Shown here: positions 42,721-52,675 of the stretch, one piece after another
How positions within the stretch are numbered: position 1 is the stretch's first letter
Layout of the letters: each line of letters begins with the position of its first letter
Source: Fragilariopsis cylindrus CCMP1102
Taxonomy: Eukaryota; Bacillariophyta; Bacillariophyceae; Bacillariales; Bacillariaceae
DNA: 64,000 bases
Direction: 5' to 3'
Assembly: GCA_900095095.1 (NCBI GenBank)
Contig: FMBT01000322.1
Location: 248,001 to 312,000 of the forward strand
Translations under genes and position numbers: made by a program
The notes under the pieces: generated by a model
Database searches by the model: none
The model's input: the letters and a program-made list of their open reading frames with translations, nothing else
What the model was told of the DNA's origin: nothing

Positions 42721-43571
42721 GAGGCAGGTAGCACTCGAATCGTAAGTAAAGTCGCGGAAGAAAGGAAGGAAGATTTTTTTCAGTCGTGCTAATTTAATAA
42801 CATAAACTCTGTCCGTGGTCTACCATGTCAACGCGAAAAGGACTAAGTTATTTTCAGAATTGAGTCGAGTCAAGTCAGTCGATTCATTCGAGGTGAATGA
42901 ATCAATCGAATCGAATCGTGTCGTAAAGCAATCAAACAAGTCTCATTTTTGTTGATTAAGTTTTGGCGGTGGAGACATTTAAGCGCGTGACATCTACAAA
43001 GCACTGCTTAGAATAACATACTAATATTACATGCGTACAGATGCCAATGTATGATCCAAGAACGAAATCCAATTTATAGAGTGAGTCAAGCTTAGTAGCC
43101 ATTTTACAATTTGTATTTACCATTTTTCATAGCCTAAACACCATAGAAATTGACCGTTATATACGACTTGATTCTAAAAGACGTTAAATTATTTATATAA
43201 CCAATCGGTTTGGCGCTTGAAAATTTATTGATTAATATACGATTACGAAAAAATGAAACGTTTAAAAAAATGTAATTTTTGGTACTTAGGAAGGAAGAAG
43301 AAGAGATTATGTTGTTGGGCTTTTGTTGGCCTACCACCACTCACCCATCAAACCTTTTTATAGAATTTCCGATCCGTAAATAGATACGTTTTGTTCTATG
43401 TATGTGGAGTTACCTACCGACAAAAGCAACAATACACACAACCCATTATTAATACGGTACTCAACAAAAATTTGGGTGTACAAATAGAATCAGACAAATA
43501 GATTCAAGAAATTCAAATTCAAATTCAAATTAAACGAAAAAAGTTCTGAAGTCGGAAAGTTTAAAGCAAAA
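42721..43571. other. Intergenic; 5' flank of the 1,984-residue protein gene
   Basis: No gene or RNA gene seen. ATTCA repeats at about 43506-43532 lie close upstream of the start codon, probably within the 5' UTR. Confidence 0.4.
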
Positions 43572-46500
43572 ATGGGAAAACAACCAATGATACACATGAT
43601 CCCTAGTCAGGAGGCGACTTTAAGAGATAGCTTGAACTCGTCCGAGAGTTTGTTGGCATCTACGCCACCAACATCATCGTCATCATCATCATCATCATTG
43701 ACGTCGAGAATTAGAAGTAAAAGGAGATCTAAAATGACAAGCAGTTTGAAAGGTATTATAATAGATACTGATGGTGTAGCAACTTCGGCGGCTGCCATGA
43801 TGAAACGATCGGCTGGTAGTAACAACAGTACATCATCGTCGTTACCGTCTATCAAGACAGCATCATCTACAGAGGTAGATGCAGATGAATCGATATCTTC
43901 ATTCGTTCATTCAAATGCATCATCTACACCTGTATCTGTATCTGTATCTATATCTGTATCAGCATCAGATAGTAATAATAATAATGCTTCAACTACAAAA
44001 ATCTCGAAGTCTGTCTCTGACTTAGATGCTGCTTTACTAGTACCGCCACCACCACCAAGGTCTATTATAACCACGACGACAATACCTGGTTTTGATACTA
44101 CAACTACTGTACCTATTAGTAGTAATGTTGTTGAAAAGAATAAGAGGAGGACAAATAATAATGTACAAATTGCTGTACAACAAATGGAAGAAACTATTGA
44201 AATTACTAGACAACGTTCAGCAGTACAACAACAACTACCATCCAAGAAGAAGAAGACAACCTTTTTAGGTGGCTTCTCATTAGCATCAAGAATGAAAACA
44301 CCCTCCTCAAAATCGAAAGGAGGAAAACGAGTAGTAGTAGAAGATACTACCGATGCATCAACTATTGTATCTACTATATCAAATTCTTCTTCAAATTCAG
44401 TTCCAGTAAAAGTAACTCCTCAAGAGGAAGAAGAGGTAGACGTGGAGGATGAGACAACAATAAGAGCAACAGTACCATTAGCAGTAAAAGGACCAGAAGC
44501 AGTAGCAGTAGCAGAAAAAGTCCCGGATGTACAACTTGAAACTGTATCAGTTATTAATGATAAAGCATTATCATCATCATCATCATTCGTTGGTAATGCA
44601 ATTGTCGTTGATAAGGAACAAGAGAAGGAACAGGAACAGGAACAGGAACAGGAACAGGAAGAAGAAGATAGGAATATTGTTTCATTTGAAGTTGTTCTTC
44701 CTCATCGAGAACAACAACATCAACAGCAACAAGAACCACCACCATCCATGTTTTTTTCGGCTATGGAGGAACATTTATCAAAACGTCGTAGTCCTTCTTC
44801 ACGACAAACAAAGAGAAGTATTGAAAAAAAACATCATTTAAGAAGAAAGAAACAACCAGATTTAGTTGAGGATAGTACTGATATTGATATTGATAGTAAT
44901 ATTCTATCACCATCATTAACTAATAGAGTACGAAAGATTCATTCCATTGATCTTAAAGCTATGGGTATTGAGGTACCTCGTCATCGTTCTATTATTCAAA
45001 CAGCAACAACGTCATCATCATCATCCTCATCAAGACCTAAAAGTACCAGCAATAATGTAGTACAGGAACAAGAAGAACCGCAACAGCAGCAACAGCAACA
45101 GCAACAACCAATAGAAGAACATGAAGAAGAAGAAAAACAATTTACTGCTGAACAAGAAGATGATGGCGACAATAATAACGATGATGATGATGCTATAGAA
45201 GTAGAACAATCTGGAAGCGTGATAGTAGTACAGAAACAGCAGCAGCAGCAGCAGCAGCAACGACAACAACAAGTAGTAGTAAAAGAACCGTATAGATTGG
45301 TACGGATAGCTGCAAGTGGTGGTAATAATAATGGTGGTGGTATTGAGGTATTACGATCTTGTAGTACGATAAACTCAACAAGAACAACAACAGCCCCAAC
45401 CAACAAGGCATCAGCATCAGCATCATCGTTAGCAGCAACGGTTAGTGATTATCTTCAACAACGAATGCGACCAAGATCACAATCACAATCACAACATGGT
45501 AATATTAATAGTAATACATTTCAAGTGGCAATAAATAATGAAGATGAGAATATTATTGAGATTCTTCGTCGTCGATCCGGCACAACAACACCAACAACAA
45601 CAGCAACAACTACTGACAAATGTTTTTCGTATGATAAGAATGACGAAGATGAAGATATTATAGTTCAATGTATTATTGGTGACGTTACAGAAGCAGAAGC
45701 AGAAGAAGAACGATCACTATTAGTTTATTCACCACCAACTCCTATTAAACATGTACGTATTATCGGTGTTGATGATATTATTGAAGCAGTTATTGCACAA
45801 CCACCGCAATCATTATTGTCATTATCATTACCGTCCTCGTCATCGTCATCGAAGAAGAAGAGTATGTCGGGGATTACTGTGGAGAAGAACAAAACTATGA
45901 GCAACAACAAAACAGTCAAGCAGAAGAAGATGGAAATTTTTAAAGCAACAACAACAACAACAACGCCACTACGTCTACTTCCAAAAACAGCAACATCAAA
46001 AACATCAGCGAATGCATCCGCCGTGATCGATGTAGATGCTGATTCCAAGAAGAAGTTGATAATTATTGAGGAGATTGAAGCATCTTCTAATTTTATTGAA
46101 GAAAAGAAGGTCGACGATGTAGATTTTGAAGGAGAAGAAGAAGTTTTTAAGCCTTTTTCTGATGCTGATGCGGTCCCTGTTGTGAATTCTAGCAACAAGA
46201 AGGATGATGATTCGTTGCTGTTGGTATCATCACAAACGTCGAAACAACAAGTAGAATCGATAAATAAGGCAACGAAGTCGACATCGGTTCCAACGAAAAA
46301 CAATCCTACGAATGCAAGTGCTACTGCTACTGCAACTGCAGCTATTGATACTCCACAAGTATTTTTCCAGCGCGAAGAACCGGTACCACCTGCAGGTACA
46401 AAGAGTAAGGCAATATTAGTTCCAAAACTTCCAGCACCCAAGAAGGATACGATCAAGTTACATGATACTGCTGCTACCATCCAACGAAGTCTTGATGCTA

Positions 46501-49500
46501 GTCTTGACGCTGCATCGATTCGTAAGAATATGCTACTTCGTGGGAATAATAACTCCACCGCCGCTGCCGTTAATGCTAAAGGTAATGCTAGTGCTAGTGC
46601 TAGTGCTAATGCTAATGCTAATGCTAATCTTGATGCTGATGCTGATGCCAAGAACAAGAAAGAAGAACGCCCAAAAAGTGTTAGGATCCAAGTACATGCT
46701 GTTAGTAAGGATACTAGAAATATCAAAACCATTGAAGTTTCACCAAGCATGTCCCCACCACGACTAGGTGCAGCATTCGTTTCACCATCTGCGTCAATGA
46801 TAGCATCCCATGAATCTTCTCTACAAAAAACTGATGTGAGTTCATCTCTTGCCAAAAGAAGCGGCACTGTGGTAGGTGTTACTCTAGAAAACAAAGCTAC
46901 CCTACGGAATGTAAAGCATGTTGTTCACGTTAATGTGTTAGGAATTGCCGGTATTGTTGTTGATCGTAAGTCATGTAAAGACGTTACTGGACATAAGCAT
47001 TCTCCAGCACCACCAGAACAAATGAAGGCGGTAGTAGGGATTACAGAATTTTGTGAAGGCAAACAAGAAAATACCATTACGGGTAATGTTACTACATTTT
47101 CCAGTACGTTGATCCATTCCCCTAACACGAAACTTGGTAAAAGTAGAAGTGGATCATCATCGTCTTCGGCATCATCACTATCATTGCAACGTCACATTGC
47201 TGTTTGGGCGTCTAATAATTTGGGTGAGACTCCTGGTTCAATCATCGAGTCGAAGGCCTTACAAACGGAATTTGCTGATGAACATGACCCGAACTCAAAA
47301 TATGTATCCAAGTTTTTGACTCTTAGTGTTGCACTTGCCAAGAACAGCAAGACTAATGATCACGTTGCATCAGTAATTGGATCGGCAGGAATCAAAGTGT
47401 CTGATGAAATGATGCGTACTGGTGAAGATGTTACTATGGATTTACCCATTTACGTATTGGATGGATCTGCATCGTCGTTCGATAATCGTGTAATCAAATT
47501 GAAAACAACGGCGAAAAGAAAAGGAATTATCAGAAAGTTATTCGTAAGACAACCAGACCGCAACGATATTATGAATCGAGAAGATCTTATGTCTGCTTAT
47601 TCTATTGATCCATCCGGCGATTCTATGATTCGAGTACAAGTCCGTGTAGAGACACTCCCAGTTGGAGAAGATCCTAAGATTCCAACCGACGTCTATGATG
47701 AAGTTGAGATGCTACGAAAGGAATCCAAAGTCGATGATGCAACGGTAACGACCGAACTGAGCGATGGTAGTTCGATTTTATCTGGATCCTGTACCGCTAG
47801 CATTCTTCCACCAGCTGCGGCTGCATGCAGAGCATTCGATGCATTTATACCTACCGGTCCTCAGAAACAAAAAAATCCAACATTTCCATCCGGTGAGGAA
47901 TTATATTCGAAGCCACTTGATATGCCATCTCCAAATGCCACCGATAACGATGATGGTTCGTTCCATACCGTTTCGTGGAAGGGGAAGTTACTGTTAAGGA
48001 ATAAGATGAACGACGCGGGGGATCCAGGTTGTAAAATCTTTGGGAATGCTGTTCCTCTACCAACGTGTACTTCAGAAACTAGGATGGTAGTTGCGAAAAC
48101 GATAGATGATAAGATCGAAGAAATCGCGGAGCACGTATTTGAAAAAGTTGGTAGTTGTCCCGCACTTAATGTCAAAGAAGATTCGCCTAGTATCGGTCGG
48201 AGTGAAAGTTTTACAACAATGGGAAATGATACATTCCTTACTATTCGAACGGCCAAGGGTGAAGAAGAGGAAAAAAATCCGATCAAACCACGAGTACTGC
48301 TCCAAGAAATACGTGACTTCCTCGGACCGGTCCCTACCATGGACGATGTCAAGCATCTTGCTAAGGAACTTGCTGAAACTAGCGGAGAATATTTCTTCCC
48401 CGAAGATCCGAAGGTCGTCGCGAACGAGGATGATGACGATAATAGCAGCGTGGGAAGTGCTACGCTGGTTGCCTTCGAAAGTGGACAACTTCGAATGAGA
48501 TCGATAGATAGTCCTACATGGGGACGAAAGAATCGCCGAGTCCGCCGTCGCAAAACTAATACCGTCCCCGATAACGCCCAGCACTTTGATGATGATATCC
48601 TAACATGTTCTACGGCAGGATCGTTCGACTCCGAACCTACCATAGCACTGAATCAACCATTCGGTCAAGAGATAATGGAACAATACGGTAAAGAAGATAT
48701 CTTAATGGAGAACAACGAAAGTGGTACTGGTATTACTAACAACAATAAAACCGATGACGATGATGAAACTCGAACACTTGAAAGTTACCCAACCGCCCTC
48801 GAGGATGTCGGATGTGAAGGTGATCACGAAGATAGTACACTCGACGAAGGACGAACGTCTATAGTAGATGGAGACGAAGAGGACAATGACGATGTCATCG
48901 ATGGACGGCGGGAAGTTGAAGAGGATAAACTAAGTTTACCAAGTGTAGTCAAGAATATCGCCGAAGCTCTGTCACTGGAAAAAGCATGTGGATACTTTGG
49001 TTCGAAGAATCAACAACAACATCCAGTGCCTGAAACAGTAGATCCATCCGATGTACATAGTGTTGGTGATTTGACAGCAATTACGCTAGAAAAGAATGAA
49101 ATTCGTAAACGAAGCCGTAGATCATTATTAAGTCGACTGTCAATCCCGAAAGGAATATTAACTGGTTGTACCGATGCTGATATTGAAATTGTCGATGCTG
49201 ATGACAATACCATGATGGAACCTAACAACAGTATGACTTTCGATGATGATAATGGAAGTATTGTGTGTGGTCAACCACGCGAGAATTACTTTGCTGACTA
49301 CGAAAACGGTCAAGAGGGTATGAGTCCTTTATATGCGCGGAAGCAAATCGATTGTCCCCAACTCACCGAAGGAAATGAAGTAGTAGAAACGATGGCAGGT
49401 GGCGAAACAACCGAAGAGATAACTACAAATCAGAACGCTCATACTGATACAGTTCTTGATGGTACATCTGATTTACTCTTACGAATAGAAGAAGGAGTCG

Positions 49501-49526
49501 AAGAAGAGGATGAAGATTGTTGTTAA
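43572..49526 (+). CDS. Large low-complexity protein with a central C2-like segment
   Basis: 1,984 residues in one uninterrupted frame, starting MGKQPMIHMIPSQEATLRDS in an AAAATGG context. Residues 1-1050 are mostly disordered: Ser, Asn, Gln, Glu and Thr tracts, an EQEQEQEQEQ run near 350, basic clusters, and an Ala-Asn dipeptide run near 1010-1030. Residues about 1112-1360 are ordered: KHVVHVNVLGIAGIVV, AVVGITEFCEG, a Ser-rich insert, QRHIAVWASNN, KFLTLSVALAKN, SVIGSAGIKVSDEM, MDLPIYVLDG and DSMIRVQVRVETLP. The strand pattern resembles an NT-type C2 domain, as in EEIG1/EHBP1 relatives that tie membranes to cytoskeleton; this is inference. The last 550 residues are acidic with short conserved-looking patches such as KPRVLLQEIRDFLGPVPTM. 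Function unknown; no membrane span seen. Confidence 0.65.
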   Translation: MGKQPMIHMIPSQEATLRDSLNSSESLLASTPPTSSSSSSSSLTSRIRSKRRSKMTSSLKGIIIDTDGVATSAAAMMKRSAGSNNSTSSSLPSIKTASSTEVDADESISSFVHSNASSTPVSVSVSISVSASDSNNNNASTTKISKSVSDLDAALLVPPPPPRSIITTTTIPGFDTTTTVPISSNVVEKNKRRTNNNVQIAVQQMEETIEITRQRSAVQQQLPSKKKKTTFLGGFSLASRMKTPSSKSKGGKRVVVEDTTDASTIVSTISNSSSNSVPVKVTPQEEEEVDVEDETTIRATVPLAVKGPEAVAVAEKVPDVQLETVSVINDKALSSSSSFVGNAIVVDKEQEKEQEQEQEQEQEEEDRNIVSFEVVLPHREQQHQQQQEPPPSMFFSAMEEHLSKRRSPSSRQTKRSIEKKHHLRRKKQPDLVEDSTDIDIDSNILSPSLTNRVRKIHSIDLKAMGIEVPRHRSIIQTATTSSSSSSSRPKSTSNNVVQEQEEPQQQQQQQQQPIEEHEEEEKQFTAEQEDDGDNNNDDDDAIEVEQSGSVIVVQKQQQQQQQQRQQQVVVKEPYRLVRIAASGGNNNGGGIEVLRSCSTINSTRTTTAPTNKASASASSLAATVSDYLQQRMRPRSQSQSQHGNINSNTFQVAINNEDENIIEILRRRSGTTTPTTTATTTDKCFSYDKNDEDEDIIVQCIIGDVTEAEAEEERSLLVYSPPTPIKHVRIIGVDDIIEAVIAQPPQSLLSLSLPSSSSSSKKKSMSGITVEKNKTMSNNKTVKQKKMEIFKATTTTTTPLRLLPKTATSKTSANASAVIDVDADSKKKLIIIEEIEASSNFIEEKKVDDVDFEGEEEVFKPFSDADAVPVVNSSNKKDDDSLLLVSSQTSKQQVESINKATKSTSVPTKNNPTNASATATATAAIDTPQVFFQREEPVPPAGTKSKAILVPKLPAPKKDTIKLHDTAATIQRSLDASLDAASIRKNMLLRGNNNSTAAAVNAKGNASASASANANANANLDADADAKNKKEERPKSVRIQVHAVSKDTRNIKTIEVSPSMSPPRLGAAFVSPSASMIASHESSLQKTDVSSSLAKRSGTVVGVTLENKATLRNVKHVVHVNVLGIAGIVVDRKSCKDVTGHKHSPAPPEQMKAVVGITEFCEGKQENTITGNVTTFSSTLIHSPNTKLGKSRSGSSSSSASSLSLQRHIAVWASNNLGETPGSIIESKALQTEFADEHDPNSKYVSKFLTLSVALAKNSKTNDHVASVIGSAGIKVSDEMMRTGEDVTMDLPIYVLDGSASSFDNRVIKLKTTAKRKGIIRKLFVRQPDRNDIMNREDLMSAYSIDPSGDSMIRVQVRVETLPVGEDPKIPTDVYDEVEMLRKESKVDDATVTTELSDGSSILSGSCTASILPPAAAACRAFDAFIPTGPQKQKNPTFPSGEELYSKPLDMPSPNATDNDDGSFHTVSWKGKLLLRNKMNDAGDPGCKIFGNAVPLPTCTSETRMVVAKTIDDKIEEIAEHVFEKVGSCPALNVKEDSPSIGRSESFTTMGNDTFLTIRTAKGEEEEKNPIKPRVLLQEIRDFLGPVPTMDDVKHLAKELAETSGEYFFPEDPKVVANEDDDDNSSVGSATLVAFESGQLRMRSIDSPTWGRKNRRVRRRKTNTVPDNAQHFDDDILTCSTAGSFDSEPTIALNQPFGQEIMEQYGKEDILMENNESGTGITNNNKTDDDDETRTLESYPTALEDVGCEGDHEDSTLDEGRTSIVDGDEEDNDDVIDGRREVEEDKLSLPSVVKNIAEALSLEKACGYFGSKNQQQHPVPETVDPSDVHSVGDLTAITLEKNEIRKRSRRSLLSRLSIPKGILTGCTDADIEIVDADDNTMMEPNNSMTFDDDNGSIVCGQPRENYFADYENGQEGMSPLYARKQIDCPQLTEGNEVVETMAGGETTEEITTNQNAHTDTVLDGTSDLLLRIEEGVEEEDEDCC

Positions 49527-49839
49527 AGGAATATAATAACATAATCAACCCGTCATAAGTTTCGCTATTATGTATCATCCTAATATGTGTATGAGATAAA
49601 AATATTGTCTACCGTTATGTTAGGTAAATTAAACTATATTATGTAAACCAAACCAAACCAAACCAAACAAGTAAATGAATAAAATAAAATATAAAAAGAA
49701 TACATGTATAAATATAACATCCTTCTGTACTTCTTGCTTATTAATATCGTCGTCCTTGTCCGTACTCCCAACTTAGAGGGACGTGTCGGTAAGATTTTTT
49801 CTAACCATTTACATCAACATGAAAATGATGGTTTGAATT
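49527..49839. other. Intergenic, 3' flank of the large gene
   Basis: Contains AAACC repeats (about 49647-49668). No gene seen. Confidence 0.35.
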
Positions 49840-50325
49840 TTTATCCACGTATGAATGGAGGATGGTCCAGGCAGGGCCGATCTGCACGAAATAAATAATT
49901 TTCCCTGTTATTTCTTGTTCGTGACTTGTTAGTAGTGTATTTTTCGTATAAATTTTTATCCACGTATGAACGGAAGAAAGCCCGGTCTGCTCGACTTTCA
50001 AAATAGCTAAATAATTTTCCTTGTCGCGGATAGAGCGTTTTAACACTGGACCAGGCATTATTTCTTGTTAAGAATTGTTAGCAGGCCCGTTCTGCTCGAC
50101 TCCGTCTCCGCTCTGAACAAACGATATTATATTCTTCTTCTTGACGTTTTGATTGTAAACCTGTCCTGTATCGACTCTGTTAAAGATAACATTGTCATCA
50201 CAACAAACATCTTATCACTTCCCTTTATAAGCTGTTAGTTACTGCCATTTATCATCTACCATCTACTGTCAACTATCGCAACTATCGCAACTATCATAAC
50301 TATCATAACTATCATACGTTCGATT
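49840..50325 (+). repeat. 5' flank repeat, inverted relative to 1770-2160
   Basis: Reads TTTTTATCCACGTATGAATGG, GGTCCAGGC, TTATTTCTTGTTCGTGACTTG, a second TTTTTATCCACGTATGAACGG with GGTCTGCTCGACT, CTGGACCAGGCATTATTTC, then AACAAACATCTTATCACTTC, a CTATCGCAACTATC ladder and CATACGTTCG. The 1770-2160 region has the same blocks on the opposite strand, with one fewer internal duplication. The block ends 65 bases before the start codon at 50390, so it probably contains that gene's promoter. Confidence 0.75.
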
Positions 50326-50389
50326 AGGTTATTAGAAATCTCGAAAAAAAATTGAAGAAGAAGAAGAAGAAAGAAAAAAAAAAACAATC

Positions 50390-52321
50390 ATGGCGTCACG
50401 TATAGAAAAAGGTGAACCTGTTTGTGTAACACAAGGTAAAACAGATCCTAGAGCAATTTATTTAGGTGATATACGTAGATCTGATTCAGATGATGACGAT
50501 GAAGAATATGTATCAATCAAATGGTTCACCACAAATAATATTGAATATGTACCATCTTCAAGTGTACGCCGATTAGATATGAATGATCATCGACGTCGAA
50601 TTGGTCCTAATCGTTCTGTTCCTGCACCATCAACAGCAGCACCACCACCACCAGCAAGAGCACCACCACCACCACCACCACCACCACCACCACCAGCAAG
50701 AGCAGCACCACCACCACCACCACCAACGCCTACTACTACAAATATAGAAGAAGAAGAAGAATCTAAAATGGCAGTAGTCCCACCGCCGGCGCCACCAAAG
50801 TCTGCTGATCAAGACGTCATATTCAATTCACCAGCACCTGTGGCACAAGTGACGAAGACCAAGAATCACAAATGGAAGTTAGGCATGATACAAAAACATA
50901 AACAAAAATTCGAACCAACAATCGCCTTTATTAACAATACTAATAAACCAAAAGCAAAAGCAGAAGCAAAGAATAACTATAATACGTTCGAACAAGAAGA
51001 AGAAGTAGAAGAAGAAGAAGGATCTAAAATGGCATCGAATTGTCGTCCTGCTACTCCTGCTACTCATGCTGCTACTCATGCTGCTACTGCTACTACTACT
51101 GCTGCTGAGATCGTTGATCTTGTCGACGACGATTCCACAGATGACGACGAAGAACTAGAGTATCCACGACGATACTCCTTCTTGTCCATCAGCAACAAAG
51201 AAAACGACCACGAGAACAGCAACAGTAACGGCAATACTGCTACTGCTATCCCGGCGCCATCAAAGTCTGCTGATCCATACGTCGTATTCAAGTCACCACC
51301 ATCTGCAACACAAGTGAAGAAGACCAAGAATTACGAACCACCACCACCACCACGACGTTGGCTTGAACCTAATCAGTTGGCTGTTCGAGCACCACCACCA
51401 TCACCACCACCACCACCACCACCACCGCCTACTACTACTACAAATTCAACTACGTCCGATGAAGCAAGCGTACAGGATATTGTTCGTGTGATTCCTCCTA
51501 CTAGTACGATGCAAATGGAGATTACTGACTCATATCTATCTTTACTGGTGGATTATGGATCATCATCTGATGAAGATGATGATGAAGAGAAAGAAAATAT
51601 CAACAATAACGACGACGATGCTGCAATCAAGATAAATCTTCTTCCTGAACAGTCCATCACAGCCCCTGCAGTTTTCTCTCGTCGTCGTCGTCCTGCTGCT
51701 ACTGCTGCTACTGCTGCTACTACTACTGCTGCTGAGATCGTTGATCTTGTCGACGACGATTCCACAGATGACGGCGAAGAAAAAGAATGCTGGACAACTG
51801 ATACGGCTACTGCTGCGACTACTACTGCTGCGACTACCACTGCTGCGACTACTACTGCTCCTGCTGCTGCTGCTACGGCTGCTGCTACGGTTACGGTAGT
51901 CGCAAAACCAGCAGCTAATACCAAGACTAAATATAAATATATGCAGATTGTTTCTTTTTATCCTTTGAAGGAAAATAAAGGTATATTTCCAAGTTCTTAT
52001 GAAATAGAAAAGGTATTGAATCCTTGTCCCAATGGAGATAAAGGATGTAAAGATTATTTTCAAGATAATGCATGCACCCGTATTGAAAGATATAAGCATC
52101 TACGTCGATATAAATGCCATTGCGCTCGGCCTATAGGGTTCCGTCTAGGGCAGGATAGGACAGATGCAACAAAGTGGACTATAGATATTGACGTGTATGC
52201 AGACAAGATGAAGTTATACCACGTACCATTAAATGCTGCTGATGATCGATTAGGGTTGCCAATCTTCAAAGCGACAGAGATGCAAAAGATCCAGGGACTT
52301 TGGCAGAAATACCACCCATGA
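50390..52321 (+). CDS. Pro-rich protein with duplicated SUMO-interaction-like motifs
   Basis: 643 residues, starting MASRIEKGEPVCVTQGK. Residues about 5-62 (GEPVCV, AIYLGDI, EEYVSIKWFTTNNIEYVP, VRRLD) resemble a Tudor/SH3-like beta barrel; low confidence. Poly-Pro runs lie near 86-115 and 335-350. A module SAD..V.F.SP..QV.KTKN occurs twice (about 137 and 291). A second module, AAEIVDLVDDDSTDD, occurs twice (about 237 and 446) with nearly identical DNA; IVDLV followed by acids and Ser fits a SUMO-interaction motif. Residues 520-643 are ordered and Cys-containing (NPCPNGDKGCKDYF, ACTRIERYKHLRRYKCHC, TKWTIDIDVYADKMKLYHVP), family unrecognised. A nuclear, SUMO-linked role is inference. The reading frame probably once continued (see 52322-52560). 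Confidence 0.6.
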   Translation: MASRIEKGEPVCVTQGKTDPRAIYLGDIRRSDSDDDDEEYVSIKWFTTNNIEYVPSSSVRRLDMNDHRRRIGPNRSVPAPSTAAPPPPARAPPPPPPPPPPPARAAPPPPPPTPTTTNIEEEEESKMAVVPPPAPPKSADQDVIFNSPAPVAQVTKTKNHKWKLGMIQKHKQKFEPTIAFINNTNKPKAKAEAKNNYNTFEQEEEVEEEEGSKMASNCRPATPATHAATHAATATTTAAEIVDLVDDDSTDDDEELEYPRRYSFLSISNKENDHENSNSNGNTATAIPAPSKSADPYVVFKSPPSATQVKKTKNYEPPPPPRRWLEPNQLAVRAPPPSPPPPPPPPPTTTTNSTTSDEASVQDIVRVIPPTSTMQMEITDSYLSLLVDYGSSSDEDDDEEKENINNNDDDAAIKINLLPEQSITAPAVFSRRRRPAATAATAATTTAAEIVDLVDDDSTDDGEEKECWTTDTATAATTTAATTTAATTTAPAAAATAAATVTVVAKPAANTKTKYKYMQIVSFYPLKENKGIFPSSYEIEKVLNPCPNGDKGCKDYFQDNACTRIERYKHLRRYKCHCARPIGFRLGQDRTDATKWTIDIDVYADKMKLYHVPLNAADDRLGLPIFKATEMQKIQGLWQKYHP

Positions 52322-52560
52322 ATACCCATCATTACAACATGAATTGGAGAATACGAAATCTGATATCACATCGCATCATTACAACAACAACAACTACAAC
52401 AGATTCGCAGGCAGCAAGCAACCAATATCGTGTCATTATAACAGCAGCTCTCTCATGCACATCAGCAACAGATGCAGCAGAGCATTCAAATGATGATGAC
52501 GATGATGCAACAACAACAAAATCGAGCTGGTTTGACTATCATTCAAACAATGTATAACAT
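52322..52560 (+). pseudogene. Decayed Gln-rich coiled-coil tail of the preceding gene
   Basis: Just past the stop, the next frame reads HEYPSLQHELENTKSD and then NNNNYNRF. Another frame reads QQQLQQIRRQQATNIVSL, a TAA, then QQLSHAHQQQMQQSIQMMM, MMQQQQNRAG and LTIIQTMYNIAS. Together these look like an amphipathic Gln-rich helix split by at least two frameshifts and one stop. Gene ends of this kind are not expected in plain 3' UTR, so I read it as a lost C-terminal extension; it may instead be an unrelated relic. Confidence 0.45.
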
Positions 52561-52624
52561 AGCATCCATTGTGACAACCAGCATCATCGTGCTGACCCTT
52601 ATATATATATGTACAAATAATTAG

Positions 52625-52625
<1 letters not shown>

Positions 52626-52675
<50 letters not shown>
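52626..52675. repeat. TTA trinucleotide microsatellite
   Basis: About 16 tandem TTA/ATT units with no interruption. Confidence 0.95.

Noticed and set aside
45725-46894. 389-residue minus-strand frame
   Set aside because: Antisense to the 1,984-residue gene in its low-complexity half; it has no start context or domain, and the plus frame is far longer.
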